Source: Chitinophaga sp. Ak27 (GTDB taxonomy: Bacteria > Bacteroidota > Bacteroidia > Chitinophagales > Chitinophagaceae). Taken from it: DNA of 64,000 nucleotides. The stretch is from assembly GCF_012726295.1 (NCBI RefSeq), contig NZ_JABAOB010000002.1:496001-560000 (forward strand). The letters run 5' to 3'. Position 1 is the first letter of the stretch. Every line of letters begins with the position of its first letter. Positions 61,856 through 64,000 of this stretch are shown here, one piece after another. A program made the translations under genes and the position numbers. The notes below the pieces were generated by a model. The model was not told where the DNA came from. It did no database searches and saw only the letters and a list, made by a program, of their open reading frames with translations.

Positions 61856-61879
61856 CTGCTAGTCTTTTTCGTCAAGCGA

Positions 61880-61887
61880 CAAAAATA
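61880..61887 (-). promoter_or_regulatory. Bacteroidota -7 element TATTTTTG, dnaE
   Basis: Exact TAnnTTTG on the minus strand, 25 bases upstream of the dnaE ATG, predicting a leader of about 18 bases. A near match (TTTCTTTG, 61901-61908) faces the other way before the NlpC/P60 gene. Confidence 0.42.
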
Positions 61888-61936
61888 CGGGAAAAAAGGC
61901 TTTCTTTGCATTTTAGCGAAAATTTAGCCAGAGCTT

Positions 61937-62608
61937 ATGATCAGAGTAAAGGGACATCTTATTGTGAAGGTATCGATTTGTGCATTGTCACTTACCTCCT
62001 GCGCTTCACTAAAAAAGAGTACCACCCGGAAAACCACTACCACAAACGCTTCTGCCAATAACAACCGACGTGTTGAGTTTATCGACGGCATTGCTACCAA
62101 TCGCCATACGCGCAACACCAGCAACTATAACAACAGGGATATCAGCATCAGCAAAAACATTACCAGGGGCAGTGCCAACCTGGAAAATGCACAGAGCTGG
62201 CAATTTAAATATGCACAGCTGCTGGATGTACCGGTGGAAGATGTGTTGAACTACAAATTGTACAATTTTATCGAAGACTGGTGGGGAACACCCTACCGGT
62301 TAGGCGGGAAAACCAAAGATGGTATTGACTGCTCCGGCTTTGTAAATACCCTCATGAATACTGTCTTTCAAATGGGGTTGACTGGTAACTCCACTAATCT
62401 TTATACACAGGTAAAACGATTGCCGGTACATGACCTGCATGAAGGCGACCTGGTATTCTTCAAAATCCATCATAAACGCATTTCTCACGTAGGGATCTAC
62501 CTGGAGAACGATAAATTTGTACATGCCTCTACCAGCAATGGTGTGATGATCAGCGATCTGAAAGAGCCTTACTGGAAGAAGTATTTTGCCGGCGGCGGAC
62601 GACTGTAG
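61937..62608 (+). CDS. NlpC/P60 (C40) cell-wall peptidase lipoprotein
   Basis: A 223-residue lipoprotein. The signal peptide ends at the lipobox LTSCAS (Cys22), followed by a Lys/Thr/Asn-rich linker of about 65 residues. The NlpC/P60 domain (about residues 105-223) has the catalytic cysteine in KTKDGIDCSGFVNTLM (about 133) and the histidine in RISHVGIYLENDKFVHAS (about 177), with a polar third position soon after. Such enzymes cut peptidoglycan cross-links (gamma-D-Glu-diamino acid). It acts in the periplasm, anchored to the outer membrane. It is encoded between dnaE (divergent) and a glycosyltransferase gene 89 bp downstream. Confidence 0.9.
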   Translation: MIRVKGHLIVKVSICALSLTSCASLKKSTTRKTTTTNASANNNRRVEFIDGIATNRHTRNTSNYNNRDISISKNITRGSANLENAQSWQFKYAQLLDVPVEDVLNYKLYNFIEDWWGTPYRLGGKTKDGIDCSGFVNTLMNTVFQMGLTGNSTNLYTQVKRLPVHDLHEGDLVFFKIHHKRISHVGIYLENDKFVHASTSNGVMISDLKEPYWKKYFAGGGRL

Positions 62609-62684
62609 CCACTTCAACACATTTGTTTTATTGTTAATTTTATACGATTTTTACCGTTTAAACTTAATCTGCTGCCCTGTGCAG

Positions 62685-62692
62685 TACCTTTG
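62685..62692 (+). promoter_or_regulatory. Bacteroidota -7 element TACCTTTG, glycosyltransferase gene
   Basis: Exact TAnnTTTG ending five bases before the ATG at 62698, so the predicted transcript would start at the codon itself (leaderless). Confidence 0.45.
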
Positions 62693-62697
62693 GCATT

Positions 62698-63636
62698 ATG
62701 GAATTTGCTCCCATCGTATTATTTGTCTACAACCGGCCAGCACTCACACGCAATACCCTGCAGCACCTGCAACAGAATAAAGAAGCGGCAGAGAGTACAC
62801 TGTATGTTTATTGCGATGGGGCCAAAGCCGGCGCCAGTCCCGAACAGCGACAGCTGATACAGGAAGTAAGAGACATTGTGCATAGCCAGCCCTGGTGCGG
62901 TAAAGTAGTAGTATACGAAGCTGAAAAGAACAAAGGACTGGCCACCGCCGTAATTGACGGGGTCACAGAAGTAATTGCCAAACATGGCAAGATCATTGTC
63001 CTGGAAGACGACCTGACCGTATCGCCCTGTTTCTTGAAATACATGAACGATGCGTTGACCAAATACGAAAAGGATGAAAAGCTGTTGGCGGTACACGGTT
63101 ACCTGTACCCGTTTAACATGCCGGCCAACTATCCCCACAGCACCTTCCTGGTGCACGATCCGGGAAGTTTAGGCTGGGGTACCTGGTCCAGGGCCTGGGA
63201 TAAGTTTGAAAGAGATACCGACAAAGTAATTGCCGGGATCAGGGAAAAAGGATTGAAACGGGCTTTTGACTTTTGGGGCGCTTATCCTTTTTTCCGCATG
63301 TTGCACCAGCATAAGCATGGAAAAGTAAGTTCCTGGGCTATCCGCTGGAGAGGCGCGGCCTATCTGCATGATATGCTAACGCTTTACCCGGTAAAATCAC
63401 TGGTACGGCACGATGGTAATGTAGCCTCGGCTACACATCACTACAAGGAAGAAGACTGGTTGTATACGGAAATCTACCAGGATGAGATCCCGGTAACAGA
63501 TATCCCGGTAGAAAATAACCTTGCGATGGAAAAAATGTTTGCCCGCTTCCTGAGATATCATGCGGGTATGACCATTTCCGCGAAGATTAAAAACAGACTT
63601 AAAAAATACTGGAAAAAAATAACGGGGCATGCTTAA
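62698..63636 (+). CDS. Glycosyltransferase, family 2-like (GT-A)
   Basis: A 312-residue cytoplasmic glycosyltransferase with a GT-A fold. It begins EFAPIVLFVYNRPALTRNTLQHLQQN, typical of the GNT-I/GT2-like group. The metal-binding acidic motif is VLEDDLTVSPCFLKYMNDAL (about residues 101-120), after GLATAVIDGV. A mid-domain WGTWSRAWDKFERD and the C-terminal basic helix (AKIKNRLKKYWKKITG) are present. The substrate is unknown. It overlaps the next methyltransferase gene by eight bases, so both belong to one unit. That suggests the beginning of another surface-glycan or sugar-modification cluster beyond the window. Confidence 0.85.
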   Translation: MEFAPIVLFVYNRPALTRNTLQHLQQNKEAAESTLYVYCDGAKAGASPEQRQLIQEVRDIVHSQPWCGKVVVYEAEKNKGLATAVIDGVTEVIAKHGKIIVLEDDLTVSPCFLKYMNDALTKYEKDEKLLAVHGYLYPFNMPANYPHSTFLVHDPGSLGWGTWSRAWDKFERDTDKVIAGIREKGLKRAFDFWGAYPFFRMLHQHKHGKVSSWAIRWRGAAYLHDMLTLYPVKSLVRHDGNVASATHHYKEEDWLYTEIYQDEIPVTDIPVENNLAMEKMFARFLRYHAGMTISAKIKNRLKKYWKKITGHA

Positions 63637-64000
63637 AACAGTTCGGAATATATTCAGGAAATTAAAGCGGGACGTAGTATCGCCGGTACAGTGGGATAAT
63701 CTGAGGAGATTGCAGCCGATGTCCACCAAATTTGGATTCGATCGCGGCACCCCGGTAGACCGCCACTATATTGCCGCTTTCCTGGAAGCCCACCGCGCCG
63801 ATATTCACGGTCATGTACTGGAGATAGCGGAGAGCAGTTATTCCAAACAATTTGGCAGCCAGGTCACCAGTTTTGAAGTACTGCATGTACAGCCCGGCGC
63901 AAACGTTACTATTGTGGGTGATCTGACCAATACCAGCTCATTGCCTGCCAACCAGATAGATTGTTTCATCTGCACACAGACCTTTAACTTTATCTACGAT
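63629..64000 (+). CDS. SAM-dependent methyltransferase, 3' truncated
   Basis: The frame runs off the window after 124 codons. It begins MLKTVRNIFRKLKRDVVSP and shows DRGTPVDRHYIAAFLEAH, then the short motif I GHVLEIAESSYSKQFG, followed by the LHVQPGANVTIVGDLTN and SLPANQIDCFICTQTF strand, the order of a class I methyltransferase fold. This group is common next to glycosyltransferases in glycan clusters and may act on a sugar or on a protein. It starts eight bases inside the preceding glycosyltransferase gene. Its length and substrate cannot be known from here. Confidence 0.75.
   Translation, partial: MLKTVRNIFRKLKRDVVSPVQWDNLRRLQPMSTKFGFDRGTPVDRHYIAAFLEAHRADIHGHVLEIAESSYSKQFGSQVTSFEVLHVQPGANVTIVGDLTNTSSLPANQIDCFICTQTFNFIYD

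Overview
The window is a stretch of chromosome from a member of the Bacteroidota, most likely the Chitinophagaceae (Chitinophaga-like). This rests on type IX secretion (T9SS) sorting domains and a gliding-motility C-terminal domain, exact TAnnTTTG -7 promoter elements in front of several genes, and a family set typical of this group: BshC, MqnE, M43 protease, a GH130/GlgA/GlgC cluster and a PVC-type heme-binding lipoprotein. The assignment is inference from gene content; there is no rRNA in the window. Coding density is high, nearly all genes are intact, and no insertion sequence, CRISPR array or tRNA was found.

Region by region. (1) 1-8430 is the distal part of an exopolysaccharide or surface-glycan operon, all on the + strand: a bi-domain oxidoreductase cut by the window edge, UDP-GlcNAc 2-epimerase, a heparinase II/III-type protein, a GT4 glycosyltransferase, a small PglC-like phosphoglycosyl transferase, a PglD-like acetyltransferase and a PglE-like aminotransferase. 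It is followed by a secreted gliding-motility-type protein, and convergently by a CpsB/YwqE-type tyrosine phosphatase and a free-methionine sulfoxide reductase. (2) 11508-13272 holds isopentenyl-diphosphate isomerase and a class I terpene synthase with every expected motif. (3) 13271-15024 is a two-gene membrane operon (DUF2157 and TMEM175-type). (4) 15185-21688 is a complete RND efflux operon (TolC, adaptor, HAE1 pump) with a methyltransferase attached. (5) 21763-25885 encodes a large FAD/Fe-S oxidoreductase and a DUF72 protein with a repetitive Lys/Ala tail. (6) 26140-31380 is a glycogen/glucan cluster (glgA, glgC, GH130, GT4). (7) 31514-44042 is mixed housekeeping: a GlsB-like membrane protein, bshC, a FUSC-family protein, smc, DUF4259, a CNT nucleoside transporter and a large cytochrome-c lipoprotein. 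(8) 44322-50697 has an FMN-binding glutamate synthase-type enzyme with an Rnk-like protein, then DUF192, mqnE, an M43 metalloprotease and thioredoxin. (9) 51061-57449 is the most accessory-looking stretch: the frameshifted C-terminal end of what looks like a polymorphic toxin, a small membrane protein in the immunity position, and a three-gene operon of secreted, fibre-like proteins. One of these carries seven near-identical 171-bp tandem repeats. (10) 58214-64000 has dnaE, an NlpC/P60 lipoprotein, a glycosyltransferase and the start of a methyltransferase cut by the window edge.

The points most worth a second look are the idi/terpene synthase pair, the decayed toxin end with its possible orphan immunity gene, the 171-bp repeat fibre operon, the Lys/Ala tail on DUF72 that may have grown out of a minisatellite-like repeat, the ATGA coupling of mqnE to a secreted protease, and the structured 5' leader ahead of the glutamate synthase-like gene. 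No wholly new system could be demonstrated from sequence reading alone.
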